From assembly GCF_036323735.1 (NCBI RefSeq), contig NC_086034.1, positions 68,365,939 to 68,429,938 on the forward strand: a stretch of DNA of 64,000 bases, written 5' to 3'. This DNA comes from Rattus norvegicus. Lineage: Eukaryota; Chordata; Mammalia; Rodentia; Muridae. Both the position numbers and the translations under genes were made by a program. Under the pieces are notes generated by a model, which was not told the DNA's origin, did not search any database, and saw only the letters and a program-made list of their open reading frames with translations. This document shows, piece by piece, positions 1-13,364 of this stretch. Every line of letters starts with the position of its first letter. Within the stretch, counting starts at the first letter, position 1.

Positions 1-115
1 TTCACCCTCACAGTGATAGACTCCCTCTAACAAGGGCATACTTACTTCAAAAAGGCCATACCTCCTAATCATGCCACTCCCTGGGCCAAGCATATTCAAA
101 TCACCACAATAGTCT
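1..115 (-). mobile_element. Rodent LTR-like repeat fragment at window edge
   Basis: CCATACCTCCTAATCATGCC, CACTCCCTGGGCCAAGCATA and TTCAAATCACCACA resemble the antisense end of an abundant rodent interspersed repeat, similar in style to the end of 27870-28225. The element continues to the left outside the window. Confidence 0.45.
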
Positions 116-2316
116 TCCTTCCAGTGACATGGTGGTTTGTGCTCAGCCACATTCTATGGACAATAATCAAAGTACTATGGGATAGATGCAGCTATACTGA
201 GCTACATTATCTCTGATGGAGATTATATGTCAGGTTTGGGAAGAGAGTGTCTGATAACATTGGTGGGCTACCTGGGCTAAGCAGTTTCTTTTTTGGTTTA
301 CAATTCATGTTTTAGCATGAAACAATCTCAAGTTTTATAAGAATTACACTCTTTCTATCACATACACACAGAAAAAGAATGCCTTAAGGATACATTAGTA
401 TAGAGAGTTCTGTTTAATAGGTGAAACCTCAAAATAGATAGAAGGGGGTGTATTACTCTAATCACAGAATACCCCGTACCTTTCAACATACCTACTTTCT
501 ACAGTCCTTGTTATTTAGTTAAATTTCTTCTAGAATAAAAGTGAAATAAAAACATATACTTACACTTGTGACATTGTACTATGTTTTTGCTGAAGTAAGA
601 AAGACAATTATGTCTCTAGAGACCTGTGCTTATTTTGTACTGGGAAACAAGGTAGGGTGAGACCTGGCACAGACTGATTTAATTTATACTTGAGTAATTC
701 ATTGCTTTGCCTTGGCACTACATATTAACATAGAAAGAACAGGGCTTATCACAAATCCATGTGGAAGTCCTAAGACAGCATGTCTGCTTTATTTTACATA
801 ATGCTTCTAAATATCAAAATTCACTGTGGTAGTCTATTATACACTGATTAATGGTTAAACAGGTAGATATAACTTTTAAAGGTTATTCATTAACTAAAAT
901 GAAGTCTGGACAGATTTTGTGTCAAAACTAGAAACCTGACTAGTAACTATAATTGAATAAATAGCTGGTCAAACACCTGTGAGACCAAGTATCTCACAGG
1001 ATAGCAGGTTCTTACTAGAACTGCTATTCCAAGTGTTTCCGTAGTTTGACTTAAGAAGAGACTTCATGGTGGATAGTAGAAGACTCAACAACTGGATCCT
1101 AAGGTCATTACTCCAAGGGCTATAACGGAATCATGCTTGCTGGCTTAAGTGACAGAAGTGATCAGTGTTGCTTTGTACCTTTGAAAGATGAGAAAACTTG
1201 AGACTGAGAATGGTCAAGGGCTCATCCTGATTTACATACAGAAGACTTCATTACATGTCACTCTTCTTAACTCTATAGCCTCCATTTCTTCCATGAAGAC
1301 AGAGGACTTTGGAAAATAGTATAATGCAAAAGATGGAGCTCTAATTACAAAGTTTTCCTCAAATATGTCTGTTTTGGTTTTACCTACAATACTAGAAAAA
1401 AACCTAAAATTTACACATTTCTCAAGACTCATTTCAAATGCTGCTTTGTGTACAAAGCCGTGTAAACTCCTTATGAGAACCAGTTGATTCTCACCCGTGT
1501 CAATATGACTTTAAGTGTTTTTAATATAGTCTTTGTACTTTCCTAGGTCTAGTTTTTCCTTTAGGCCAGAGTTGGTCAATAATGTAATCATTGGCACCAC
1601 TTGGATATATAAATGAAATGAAATGAAATTCAAAATGTAGCTCCTTAGAGGCACATTAGTAATAGATCTAGGGTACACTGCCCACATGTTTTTGGCAGCT
1701 GTATTTACGACGTCGACAAGGACACCTTCAGCATCACGGAAAGTCTGCTAACTCAGTCTGCTCTAGGCCAGCCAATGAAAAATGGGTTTTAGGCATAATC
1801 CTCTCTGCTTTTGTAGATTAAGTTTTTTTGAAATATAGTCATATTCACTTGCCTCAGGTCTTCCTTGGATGCTTTTATACCATAATTAAAAAATTGACAG
1901 TTCTGACAAACGCTAAGTGGCCAACTAAGTTTAAAAGATAAACAACCTGGCATTTTTAGAAAGGATTTGTAGATTTCTAGACTAGTTGCAAAGTGACAGG
2001 TGTTTAAATCTCTGAGTAAGACTTTTTATTTTTGGTCTTTTTGCATTAGGTTGGCCAAAGACAACCAGTGTTTTTAGGAAGGGGCGATGCAAGTTGGTAA
2101 ATGTGCAAATTTGATCAACTAGAACATTCAAGCCATTAAGTGTTAAGTAAGTCAAAACAGCGTGCTGAGTATTTAAAATCTATGTAATAAATAAGAAGGC
2201 AGGCCACATGGGGTTGAGGAGTAAAAGACAATGTTTGTCTGGCATATAGGACCCTGAGTTTAGATAACAGCTTTGAAAGAAAACGGAATGAATAAATTGA
2301 CTAAAAGAAGATGATA
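116..2316. other. Non-coding unique DNA
   Basis: AT-rich with no supported gene. A short (AAATG)4 run lies at about 1613-1630. The only open frame above 60 codons (66 codons, minus strand, 1432-1232) has no recognisable features. Confidence 0.6.
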
Positions 2317-2503
2317 GGACTGGAGAGATGGCTCAGTGGTTAGGAGCACTGACTGCTCTCCCAGTGGTCCTGAGTTCAATTCCCTACAACTACATGGTGG
2401 CTCACAACCATGTGTAAGAGGATGCAATGCACTCTTCTGATATGCATGCGAAGACACCTGCAGTGTGCTCATATAAATAGAAATAAATATATCTTTAAAA
2501 AAG
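2317..2503 (+). mobile_element. B2 SINE, plus strand
   Basis: Starts with the B2 head (GGACTGGAGAGATGGCTCAG), which includes the Pol III A box. A B box-like GAGTTCAATTC lies at about 2372-2382, and the TACATGGTGGCTCACAACCA block follows. The element ends in an A/T-rich tail with AAATAAAT motifs. Length (about 185 bp) is normal for B2. Several substitutions suggest a middle-aged copy. Some B2 tails provide polyadenylation signals, and here AAATAAATA at about 2482-2490 could do so. Confidence 0.9.
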
Positions 2504-3523
2504 ATAATATATAGATAGAAAGGCAGAAAGAAGAAAGGACAGAAAGATTCAAAGGAAAAAAGATGGAAAATAAGGACAAAAAGAAAGAATTAACAGAATA
2601 TTTTACATGCTTAGATGCTACCAGTATTCAAAACAGATCCTTCAGATAGAAAATGAGGTGCTGGCCTTGCACCATCACACTGCCTCTTGATCCTCTGGGA
2701 TCCTTAGTATATAAGTCAGAAACTACAAGTGATCATGATCTAGGGACCATATCCATATCTGTTTGTTACTCTTTGGTTTCAAAATATGCTTTCAAACTAT
2801 GCATCCTTCATTTAAAAGCCATCTCGATGGACAACATTTCCATTCCTTTCTCTTACACTGCTGTGTAACTTGCTATATCTCGTCCAGCTACTGTGCTGGC
2901 TCCCATCTCCATTCTATGCCCCCATTTTTTTCTCATGAACCTGCTTGAGTCTCATGGACCCTGCGTTTAACGGTTGCTTATGTTCCTTACCTGGCACAGA
3001 TGCTATGTGCGGTTCTTCAGCATGTATAGCCTTCTTGCTGTCTATAGTTTTGTTCTGACCAAAATCAAAATGGATCTCTGCTTGGTTTCTTCAAGGCCAT
3101 GTTTGCTTTTTCTCTCATTTGAGGCAGACGCTCATAGTCCTACTCTACTCTATTTTACTTAACAATTATATCATAAAATAATAAATTTACTTTACTGACT
3201 TCATGTACCATCTACATTAAAAAAGAGTCCTAGGAATACAGGGTATTTTTGTTGGTGATGTTTATGAGAATTCTCTAACAGCACCTATAATCTCTAGTAC
3301 TTTTCTCTAAATATTTATGCTATCATCTATCATATCTTAAGGCATTAGAGGTGAAGTATTTGGTTAAACCTACACAGTACCAGAGGAAAGCATCCTCTCT
3401 TTTGAATAATTTCAATAGTTTTGAAATCTAGATACATGCATACCATATACATATATTTAAATAGCTCAGGGAATGAGTGTCACAGCCAAAGATGTAGAAT
3501 AATAAATACTTTTGTCTATGAAC

Positions 3524-3524
<1 letters not shown>

Positions 3525-3596
<72 letters not shown>
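3525..3596. repeat. (CT)n(CA)n microsatellite
   Basis: About 20 CT units followed after TTT by about 15 CA units. Confidence 0.97.
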
Positions 3597-3598
<2 letters not shown>

Positions 3599-4237
3599 GA
3601 GGAAATCAGAAATGAAATGGTTTATTGGTTTGGCTAAATGCTAATAAAATGAATGTTTAGTTAAATGGTAGGAAATGTGCTTTGAACAAAATGACTTGTC
3701 TAATATGGTCTCTAAGAAGCATTCTCCTTGTGGATACTCTGTTATTTTGGAGAGACCAAAAAAAATCTAATCACTATTCTTCTTGTTCCTTCTTATAAGA
3801 TTTTCTGTCTTTTCTTTCTGTTTTTTCACCAGAAAAATAGAGGTTATCCATAAATCAAATAGAAAGGTTGTGAGAAGAAGAGTAAAGGATTCCCTTATGC
3901 TGGCTTCTCCTTTCAGTTTTGTTCTCTAAATATATTGAAAGATCAGTTCTATTCCTTTCAATCATTTTTCTTAACTGAAGGGAAAGCTATCCCACTGTTA
4001 TTTCAGAGTTGATTAATTTTCCATAATCAGGTTTAGTGTTGAGGAGCATTTTAAGAGTTCAGTGCAGAATGTTCTTGCTGTGTAATTTTGTGCTGATGCC
4101 AGTCTTTGAACTGCTTTTAAAGTGGGACTAGAGACTGATTGTCATGATAGTTGTACAAAGATATTAAGATTTCATGTTGGCTGAAATGGGGTAATTAGGC
4201 CAGGCAAAAGACAGGAATAGAGAAGAATAAAATAAAA

Positions 4238-4308
4238 CTCATCATCTTCCTCATCATCAGCATCCTCATCATCATCAACAACAACAACCACCACCACAAC
4301 AACAAAAT
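4238..4308. repeat. Trinucleotide-rich tract (CAT, CAA, CCA)
   Basis: CATCATCTTCCTCATCATC passing into (CAA) and (CCA) units. The minus-strand frame through it is Met/Leu-rich and has no coding support. Confidence 0.85.
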
Positions 4309-4574
4309 GAGGACCTCATTCTTTACAATGCAGGCTCCCCATGAATTACTAACTGATGGGTTACAAAGGAAGACAGCATCTGATAAATGATCAAAGGAAA
4401 TTTCAAGGAAGAGAAATGCTTCTGACATAGGATAACCATAAAAAGGTAAGGTACATAGTGTCTTATTCTCAAAAGTGCTAACATTCTCAGTGTTCTAATC
4501 CTAATTCCCCTACTGTTCTTTCAATAATTTCATGTGTAGGTCTAAAGGATTTGACATGTAGAAATAAAAACAAG

Positions 4575-4704
4575 AGAAAACAAGATTGCTGAGCCAGTAA
4601 TGGTACTTGGCTGTGCAAACGTGGCAACCTGAGTTTGATCTTCAGAACTCATGACAGGAGAAAATTAGCTTTACAAAGTCCTTGAATTATACTCAAATGC
4701 CTGG

Positions 4705-4765
<61 letters not shown>

Positions 4766-4885
4766 ACACAGACAATACACACCTGCATACAAACACACAT
4801 ACATACACACACAATACACACCCACACCCCCCCCAACACATACAAACGCACACATACATACCCACAAACATTTTAAAAATAAAAT
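4575..4885 (+). mobile_element. tRNA-derived rodent SINE (B3/B4-like) with long CA tail
   Basis: The block from about 4575 has the layout of a tRNA-related SINE. It contains a B box-like AGTTTGATCTTC near 4631 and a body leading into a CA-rich 3' end, then an A-rich terminus (AAAATAAAATAAAA at 4872-4886). The CA tract (4708-4763 nearly pure, then interrupted to 4865) is probably an expansion of the tail. The subfamily is uncertain. The open frames on both strands here are poly(Thr-His) or poly(Cys-Val) products of the CA repeat. Confidence 0.6.
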
Positions 4886-5299
4886 AAAACCTATACCAAC
4901 TCATGGTTGTCCTTTGATTTTTTCCCCCTTTGTCTGGTGTTTTTTTGTATAATTTCCTGATGAGGAATTATGACACTGTTAAGCTCATATCATTTATGTA
5001 CGATGATGCAAGACTGCATTTGATGGAAGGCAGCCCTTGCCTTCATCCCATCATATCTATCTCTGTTTATCTCAAATTCATTTATTATTTTGTTTTAGCT
5101 TTCGAAAATACCAATTTTAGATTCTTCATTGAGAATTAGATATACTTCTCAGGTACAGTGTGGCATTTGGATACAAATATAAACTGTAAATTGATCAGAT
5201 TAGGCTAATTGGCATACCAGTAACTTTAAACAATTACCTTTTTTTATGTATCGAGAGTATCAAAATCATTTCTAGTGCCTGTTTTGAAATACCCAGCTA

Positions 5300-5920
5300 A
5301 ATTCTACCGGGTTCCCTTTACATGTTACTTGGATTTTTCCTTTGAAGTTTTCAATACATGTTCTTTGTCATGTATACTTAGTGTTTAAGCCATGATATGT
5401 CATGGGGATTTTCTCTTCTGGACTTAACCATTTGGTGTTCTGTGTGCTTCTTGTATTTGTATCCATGGGTCTTTCTTTAGATTAGGAAAATTTTGTTTCA
5501 TGGTGTTGATGATAATGTGGTCTTTGTCATTGGCTTCGGTTTCTTCTCTCTAATCTATTATCTATAATTAGATTTGGTCATTTTCATAGTTTCCCACATT
5601 TTCTGTATCTTTCTTTCCTCCACTTTTTCATATTTGTTGATTATTCAGTCTAGACACCCTAGTTTATCTTTGAGTTTTTAAACTCTATTTTCTCCTTGAT
5701 TAATTTTACTTATAAAGTTCTCCTTTGAGTTTTCTCATTGAGTTATTGGGCTTTTCATTTCTATCTTCAATTAAGTTTTAGGTGTCTGCATTGTTTCTCT
5801 GTCCTTATTCAAGTCTATTCTCAAGTCCTGGATCATCATTTTCATCAAATTTATGTTTGTATTTTCTGGTCATCATTCAGCCTATTCTTCTTAAGTCCTT
5901 TCTCCTTAATCTCAATAAGC

Positions 5921-5973
<53 letters not shown>

Positions 5974-6780
5974 TGCGCGCGTGCGCCTTCTAAGTGACTT
6001 AAATTCTTTAATGATGTTTATGGTTGTTCTTTTAAAATTCTGTACCCTGGGTTTATTGAGGTAATTATCATTGCTATACATTTGTATGTGTTTTAGAGAG
6101 AAACATACTGGTTTAATCTCATATTGTTTGTATTCTTACAATAAGATCTGAATTTACCGACTTAGTTAGTTCTAAGTCTCATATAGCTAGGTCAGGTTAG
6201 GGCAGAATAGAGAATACATGGGTAGGTTGGACTTAAAGATTTGAAATTGTTTGGGTGGGATGATATCAGGTAGGCAAAGAAGACCAGGGCTGGTATACTG
6301 AATGTGTCTCCTGGTTCATGTTGGGATAGGTTTGGTTAGGAGGAAAGGTTAGAATTAATGGGCCAGAGATGTTGGTTTTGGGGAATAGGCAGGTAAGGTC
6401 CTGACAGGAGTCTAGAGGTAGGGAGCCATACAGGTAGTAGTAGTCATATAAATCTGGAGTATTGAATGTGAGACCTAGGCTGGCTCTGGTAGATTGGTAT
6501 TGTTGAGTGGATGAGGAGGATCGTCAGGGAGATTCACCCTGGAAGACCCAGGAAAAAGATTTGGGAGATCTATGTGGAAAGTTTAGGTATTGCACAGAAG
6601 GAGCGGGCTAGACCTGGGAATGCATGTGAGATCTGGCTGGGTGGAGAGAGTAGATGTAGCATAGATAGGATCTGTGGGTGATAGCAAGTTGGGCGAGTCT
6701 GGGATATACCCTCAAGAAGGATATGGACATCTGAATGGTGGAAGAGGAGGATTGTAGTAAAATGTAACTCACATGTTGAT
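5300..6780 (-). mobile_element. Decayed L1 (ORF1 region and upstream), minus strand
   Basis: 5300-5640 aligns by eye with plus-strand positions about 43960-44250 of the intact L1: a block ending in the words for GTTCTGT..GCTTCTTGTATTT..TATCCATGG, then the T-rich block. It is therefore ORF1 in minus orientation, heavily mutated. Sequence up to about 5920 continues as T-rich L1-like DNA and is interrupted by a (GT)n tract. 6060-6780 is purine-rich on the plus strand with loosely repeated motifs and may be the older element's 5'UTR, but that part is less sure. No open frame survives. Confidence 0.6.
5923..5987. repeat. (GT)n microsatellite ending in GC-alternating bases
   Basis: About 26 GT units followed by GCGCGTGCGCGCGTGCG. 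The run is alternating purine-pyrimidine throughout, with a GC-rich end favourable for Z-DNA. It sits inside an old L1 relic. Confidence 0.97.
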
Positions 6781-6819
6781 AATTTATTCATTGATAGAGG
6801 TGAAAAACTAAAGTTCCCA

Positions 6820-7130
6820 GGTATCTTTGCACTTAAATATATTTCTTTCTTAGAGTGCTGATGTTATTTATAGCTTTTTTCATATATTGGGGTAGTATGG
6901 TGTTGGTTGCAGATATAGTTACCACTGTTGTCTGCTCTTGCTGAATTAAGCCTTTGACATTTATGTAAAGCCTTTCTTTCCTTTCTGTATAGGTTTTATA
7001 TTTAGTTAAAGTTGGTTTAAATTGGTATCTTTGTAGCTATTCTTGCTTGCTTTTGATCTCATGTTCCTGGAATATCTTTTTATATCACCATATTTTCAGT
7101 CTACAAGTATATTTATGAATATACACTTAA
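6820..7130 (-). mobile_element. Old L1 (L1M-type) ORF2 endonuclease-region fragment
   Basis: The T-rich plus strand (for example the CTTTGACATTTATGTAAAGCC and TTTGATCTCATGTTCCTGGA words) resembles the antisense of the ORF2 endonuclease region of ancient mammalian L1, comparable to 43300-43450 of the intact copy. Divergence is high, and assignment rests on pattern rather than alignment scores. Confidence 0.45.
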
Positions 7131-8544
7131 TCTTCAAAATCTCTTCAAGTATGTTACATATATAGATAGCCTGTTATAGAGTACACAATTTTTTATTTCG
7201 TTCATTTTAAAGGTGAATTATCATAGGACCCAAATGAACCATTGTAGAATTGTTTTTAAATTTATAAAAATCAAAGGCAAATTGAGTTGAATTTTTCACA
7301 TCTTGAGTTTAGCGCACGAATTTGTTCTTAAGGTTAGTCCTTTCTTATTTATATGATACAGGCATAATTGTGATGCTATTGTGTCACAGCGTTGTAAGTG
7401 ACGCCCGTTCTGTGATCCAAATCTTGATGTACCTTAGGTGAGAAACCAAATCCTGTACGATGGGATGTATTCGTAAGAGAAAGAGGTCAGTTAGAGCGGA
7501 TATTTTTATAAAACTAACAAAGTATGAGCTCATCTAAATATTATAAGATTAAACAAAGAACGCTTTTGGAATTATTTTCAGTAGCCAACATATTTTTCTT
7601 TTAATTATTTAAATACAATCATGATTATCTATTTTTTAGGCAGTAGAGTTGATTTTCACAAATGGCTAAGATCATTTTTGACATGTAGATAATGCAGTGA
7701 ACAATAAACCAACATCGTCTTAAATAAAAAGTAACTAATGAATATTTAGCATTGAGTTATTTTTGATTGTAAACACACTGTCTACAAAATGAGATTCAGA
7801 ACTTTAAGCTCTGATTGGGTAAAAGAATATTCATAAATATATTTTAGACCTATTCCATCCATCCTTTGAAAGTATTTTTTCTACTTAAATGGAAAGATTA
7901 TGGAGCAAAAACAGTTTTGCAGAATTTATCTTTCTAAATATATATAAACAAATATATATATTAATGTATGTATGTGCATGCATGCATTCGTGTGTTTGTA
8001 GAACTCTATGTAAGTTTATTGCCATGAGCTTTGCCATGTTTAAGATGAGATGATTTTCATAAAGAAAGACTACTCTGTATTGAACCAAAAGGGCAGTTAC
8101 AAAGGTAAGTAATGAAAGATGAACTCAGAGTTTGCACCTTGTCAATTAGGGGCTGCTTGTTTGCACATCACATATTACTGTGGCTACATTTTTTCCATGT
8201 GGATCAGGAAAACAAGGTATTATCTTCATGGAAAATAATATCTGGCTTTAATATTGATTTACAGAAATAAATCCAATTAATTTCTTCAAAATACTATTTT
8301 GACATGTATGTTTGATTAGATGTTTATATAGTAAAATACATTTTGACAAGAACTATTTGTTCTGAGTTTTGTTCTAGACTTGTTCTTCTTTGTGAGTATG
8401 TGTTCATGTGTGTGAATGTGAATAGTAGAGGGAGGAGAAGAGAGAGGGAAAATAAAGAAGATATGGAGACAGAGAGAGCAGGCATGGAGAAAGAGAAAAA
8501 GCAGAATGTGGAGAGATGGATGGATGAATGGATGAATAGATAGG

Positions 8545-8583
<39 letters not shown>

Positions 8584-11500
8584 CTATAAAGAGAGAGAGA
8601 GCCTTTCATTTTGGAGGTTACAAAAAATCCAATTGACCTTTAAAAAACATCTAATTGCCACACACTCAGGTACTTTGCCTGCTCATACTGGCAGTCAAAT
8701 ATCACAAGAAAGGTTATCCTTGTTATTTCAAAACCTACACAAACCAAGAAGTCTTGCATTTTCTTGGAGAGATCCCAATTAAGCTCCTCATGGCCTTCTG
8801 TTTAATTAATTAACTACTTAATGTTTGTCAAGTGTTTTGAAGATGCTAAATGGAATATATGTGTTAATTATCATTATTTAGGAAAAGCAAATAAGACATT
8901 AATTCTTTTTATTTCCGAGCAGGTATAAACTCAAGAAACAGATGCCTTTTGTAGTGTGAAAGAACAACTCAAAGAGCATTTTGCATAAATTCAAAGGTGG
9001 GATGGGAACAAACCATATGTCTTCCTCACTCTTTTTACCTAAGTATATATGTACTCTAAGTTGATTAATGACGAGATGTCTCTGTAGAATAAAACAAATG
9101 ATATGTAATGTCTGCTGGTGTTTTACAGTGTTCTTTGCAATGTTAAAAAAAAACTTTAGAATTGCATGAGAACCTTGAAATTCTGCATGAGTTTAGAAGT
9201 ATTTAAGGCTGGCAGAAGTGGAGAATTGTTTTCCCATGACACCTCTGGCTGAACATCCTTTATAAAATAGTTACTGTGCCATATCTTCCACTTTCACACT
9301 ATTAAAGATAAAAGGCAAGTTCAGTCTGTTTGAGGTCAATTAGATTCTGTATCTCGCTGACATACAGTGCTCATGAATACAGAATCAAAGGACTGGCTTG
9401 TGACTTGCAAAACACTTGTGGAAGAGTGGAGAAAATGAAGGGCAACACTGACATCCTACAACTCCTAGGGTTTTCTCCAGACCGTGTCCTCCATTTATCA
9501 CCAGAGATTTCAGACCCAAGAGACACCAGAATATGCCAGAAAAGCAATTTCTGAGACTTTGAAACGTGTAATCTTTGTTATCAAACCTGGTGTAGCTGCA
9601 AATCACGTTTTAAATGTAAAATTGCAGAAGGTTTCACAACCTGTAAATCTTTTTCTTGTCATTTTATGTTTCTGGTGTTAAATTTTGCTGTGTTAATGTC
9701 ATCCTTACTTGGTAATATTTACAGCACCTAAATCAATGTTGAGGACAGACAGAATATTGAAGGATCAACTCTACTTACTCCAAATGCACTTTAATATTTT
9801 GACTGCCAGACCAGAGTTCAAGAAATAACCGCAGTAGAATGATAATGAGAAGTTTAACAGTTTTATGATGGCTGAAGCTGACTTTATGAAAGTTGATAAA
9901 TTTCATCTTGTAGGTTTCAATTTCTCATTCCCTACCCAGAGATGGAGAATACATTGATACTGCATTTCAAATTGGCTAGATCAGAAGGAACAGCAGCTAA
10001 AATCCATTACAACCCAATTACACCCATCAGCTGAATCTGTGTGCATTCAGTCGTGAACATCAGCATTTAACCCATAAAGAGGAACTAATGAGAAATTTGA
10101 AAATGGAATCCATGCATCAGTAAGTTTGGAGAGATTTTCCTTGGATTAATGATCTGTCAGAGAACCTTCAGCGTGCTGGAAAGCCATTCTCTTTCAGTTT
10201 GTTTACTGACCATGAGAGGAGTTTTTTTTTTTTTTTCTTCTTCTTCTTCCTTCTGTCTACTCATCAAATATTTGCAACACTTCACTCCTCATAGTCATTG
10301 AAAATGTGTGGCGTGATCATGAACATTGGAATTAAGGTATGTGTTGGTGGACACTGCCTGTTATTAAGCGGGGAAATTATATTATTAGTGTTTGATTACT
10401 ACCTCGAGTCTCTAGAACCACGTTTCCTGAACAAATCCTTTCACTTCTATGGATACTCAGATAGTGGCATCATTTTTATTTGAAACCTGGAAGTGTGTCT
10501 GTGGTTGCCCATCTTAGTAGCAATTCAGTGATGCAGAAATTTAAGAATGAGATGTTTTTTTATCTGTGATTGCATAGGCAGAAATAAATATTCTGTTTGC
10601 TGAGTGCCAATTGCCTCAGGATGAACAAGGCGTATTATACGGAGGCTTACAGTGCAATAGTCTTGTAGGTATAATTTCTGGGTTAAACATTTAGCTTGTG
10701 AAACCTTAGTGCCTGTAAAGCTTGAACATGGGTTAGGATTTCTTTTCATTAAGAAAGATGGTTTATGTCACTCTGTCGGGGAACTCCAGCTAGTAGATAA
10801 AACAAATGTATACGTGGAATGATTAGGATCTGTCTTGTTATGACACACAGGATGTGGTGCGCTGTACCATGCTTTGCATATAAGGTAAATGCATCATAGA
10901 TTTTATTTGCAAATTGCAACAGGCAGGGTTTCGTGCTATTTCCTGTAGTTTCTGAGGTGCTCATCCGTGTGGCTGTGAGTGTTGTACAGTTCCTTGTGAT
11001 CTTGGAGTTTTAATGAAAGTTAAAATGTTTTGGAGTTAAAGTTCTGAATTCTTTTACTTAATAAAATTTCAGGAGTTCAGCTTCCTTCTATTTTGAAATG
11101 TAAATAGAAAAGAGCATGCGGAAGACTTTGAATTTTATGTCCTATGTATGGGAAGCCATCAGGAGGATGTCAGAGAAAGAAACACATTCCAGAAGACTAA
11201 ATGTGGGAGACAGGAAGCCTGGCTTGGGGTGAGATAATCATGGGAGATGCAAAGATGACATTGATTTTTGTTGTATTTTAAATATTGGTCATAGCCATAA
11301 CATTAGGAGATGAGACATTTAAAGGTGTGTGCTGGGAGTAGTCTGGAAATAACTTGCTCGTTGAAATATCAGGATTTTGTCTAGAATCAGTACTTTAATA
11401 CTTGTATTATTTAAGTTTTAAATTAGGTTATACATTTAATTTATACATCTAAAAGAAATTGAAGAGACATATTAGGAGACTAGCTTTCATCCCATATCTT

Positions 11501-11589
11501 TAAAGGTGGACATTTTATTTGTTTATTATTTAATGTCAAAACAAGAAAAATATTTATGTATTTTGTTACTTAGCTATGGACTATTCTGC
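7131..11589. other. Mostly unique non-coding DNA
   Basis: No gene supported. It holds the GATA tract at 8514-8583, a 14-T run at about 10222, and a block at 9320-9690 of more balanced base composition with overlapping short open frames on both strands (up to 74 codons). I cannot assign that block to any repeat. Confidence 0.55.
8514..8583. repeat. (GGAT)n(GATA)n tetranucleotide microsatellite
   Basis: Short GGAT/GAAT units then about 12 perfect GATA units. Confidence 0.96.
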
Positions 11590-11945
11590 AAAAGCAGTGT
11601 AATAACAAGGGTTTATTTAGGCTCACGCTTAGAGTATATAGTGTACTGTAGTGAGAGTATCATAGCATTAGGAGTTTGAAGCATTTGATGACATGACATA
11701 GGACCTGTAGTCTGTGACCATGATGAGTGTTGGTGCTCAGACAGCTTTCTTTGTTTTTTATTCATTGTGAAGTTCAAGCTCCGAGAATGGTCCTGCCCTC
11801 CTCTAGAGTAGGTCTTTCACCTCGGTTAACCTAATCAAGATAATCTCTCACAGGCATTGCCAGAGACTAACATAATCAAGAAAATTGCCACTAGTGTGCT
11901 TGGAGGCTTGTCTCTTAGATGCTTCCAGATTTTGCAAACACGTAT
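11590..11945 (-). mobile_element. MaLR-type LTR-like repeat, minus strand
   Basis: The plus strand contains the antisense of a common rodent ERVL-MaLR-style LTR: GGGTTTATTTAGGCTCAC near 11610, CTAATCAAGATAATCTCTCA near 11831 and GGCTTGTCTCTTAGATGCTTC near 11905. Order and spacing (about 350 bp) fit one solo LTR in reverse orientation. Family name is from recall. Terminal TG/CA bases are not clear. Confidence 0.65.
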
Positions 11946-12749
11946 GTACAGCTATCAGAGTGTGGAACTTGTCCATCATGTAAGGATCCAGTGTTGCCAG
12001 TCTGCTAACAGCTGGAGAGAAATGTGGAAGCCTTCTTTCTAGTCTTTGAGTTCCTCTACCTGTCCTTATATATCAGATAATTGCCAAAAGTTCCTCTGCA
12101 TGCAAGAATAGCTACAGTAGATAATTCTATGTTTTGGTTTTTGCTCCAGCCTTCAACCTAATATGTAAAACTCAAGGTCAGAATCAAGGTCTATTGAGCT
12201 TGTTTTGTTTTGATAAATTTTCTACTTTCCATTGTTATCCTTAATGTTTGGAGAATACTTTCATGTCTTGTTTCTGCAACTTATCTTTGTCTCTGTCAGA
12301 GAAGATCCATTTACAACAATTCCTTTAGTATTTATTTGAGGAAGTCTTGATTTTCCTTGTTTCCTGAAAGCTTTTGATGGGTCAAAGATCACAGATTTCT
12401 TTCTTAAAGACAAGCCATTTCTTGCTGCTCTTACTTCCTTTGAGAAATCTGTTACCAGATCCCCTTTCCCCTTCAGATAACAGATCATTTCCTCATGTTA
12501 CTTCCAAGAAACTTGCTTTGTTTTTACCTTTCCAGAGTTTTTGACACACATTAGTATACATTCCTTTAAGTTTCCCCTACATGGGCTTTGCTAACTTTTC
12601 TAATGTATGGAAGGTGTCTTCTAGAAACACTAAAGCTGTGTACCATGGTGCCTTGCCCCATCCTTTACCCCCTCTCCTCTTGGGATTCCAATAATACATT
12701 AACAATTAGCTATTGAAAAAACATTCATTTTTATATTTTTACATTTTCC

Positions 12750-13185
12750 CAACTTTCTTTCTCTTTTTCTTTTAGTTTTTCTATTGTCCAAACTGAGTAA
12801 TTTCTATGTTGTTTTCAAAGTCACTGATTCTTGGTGCTGTCTGTTCTCTCCATTCTGGTATGGAGTGTTTGTACTGCTGACTTGAAAGTTTAACTATTAT
12901 AGTTAAATTTGTATTTAGTTCTTTTTAAAACTTTATTTAATGAGCTGCTTTAACTTTATTTCAATTGCTTCAAGCATGTTTGCTGTCAATTTAGTTAGGG
13001 AATGTTTTTTATGAGGTCTGCTTTAGAATCTTTCTCAGAAAATTACACCTCCCGTATCATCGTGGTGTTGTCTTTTCCAAATGAGGTGGGAATCCTCAGA
13101 AGAACAGATAATTTTGCTATATTGTATTTTGACATTTTGGATAATATAAGACCCTAGATGTTATGAAAATTTCTGTGTCTGTAGA
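12750..13185 (-). mobile_element. Ancient HAL1/L1M ORF1-region relic, minus strand
   Basis: The plus strand is T-rich with CACTGATTCTTGGTGCTGTC, TTTAGTTCTTTTTAAAACTT and a TTGACATTTTGGATAAT end. This follows the layout of the antisense HAL1/L1M ORF1 and downstream region found across mammals. It is too decayed to carry any frame. It marks old DNA predating rodent-specific repeats. Confidence 0.5.
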
Positions 13186-13364
13186 GCTCCTATAATGACA
13201 TGCTGATGTAGCCAGGAAGGGGCTACTTTGTTCCAAACAGTGAGAACAGAATTCTAAGTGCCAGATCATGGTGCTGGTACTTGATCACACTCTGAACCCC
13301 GAGATTGCTGGGATTACTGAAGAAAATTACAGAACAAAGGCTGTGTTGTGGCTCAGTCTTTAGC

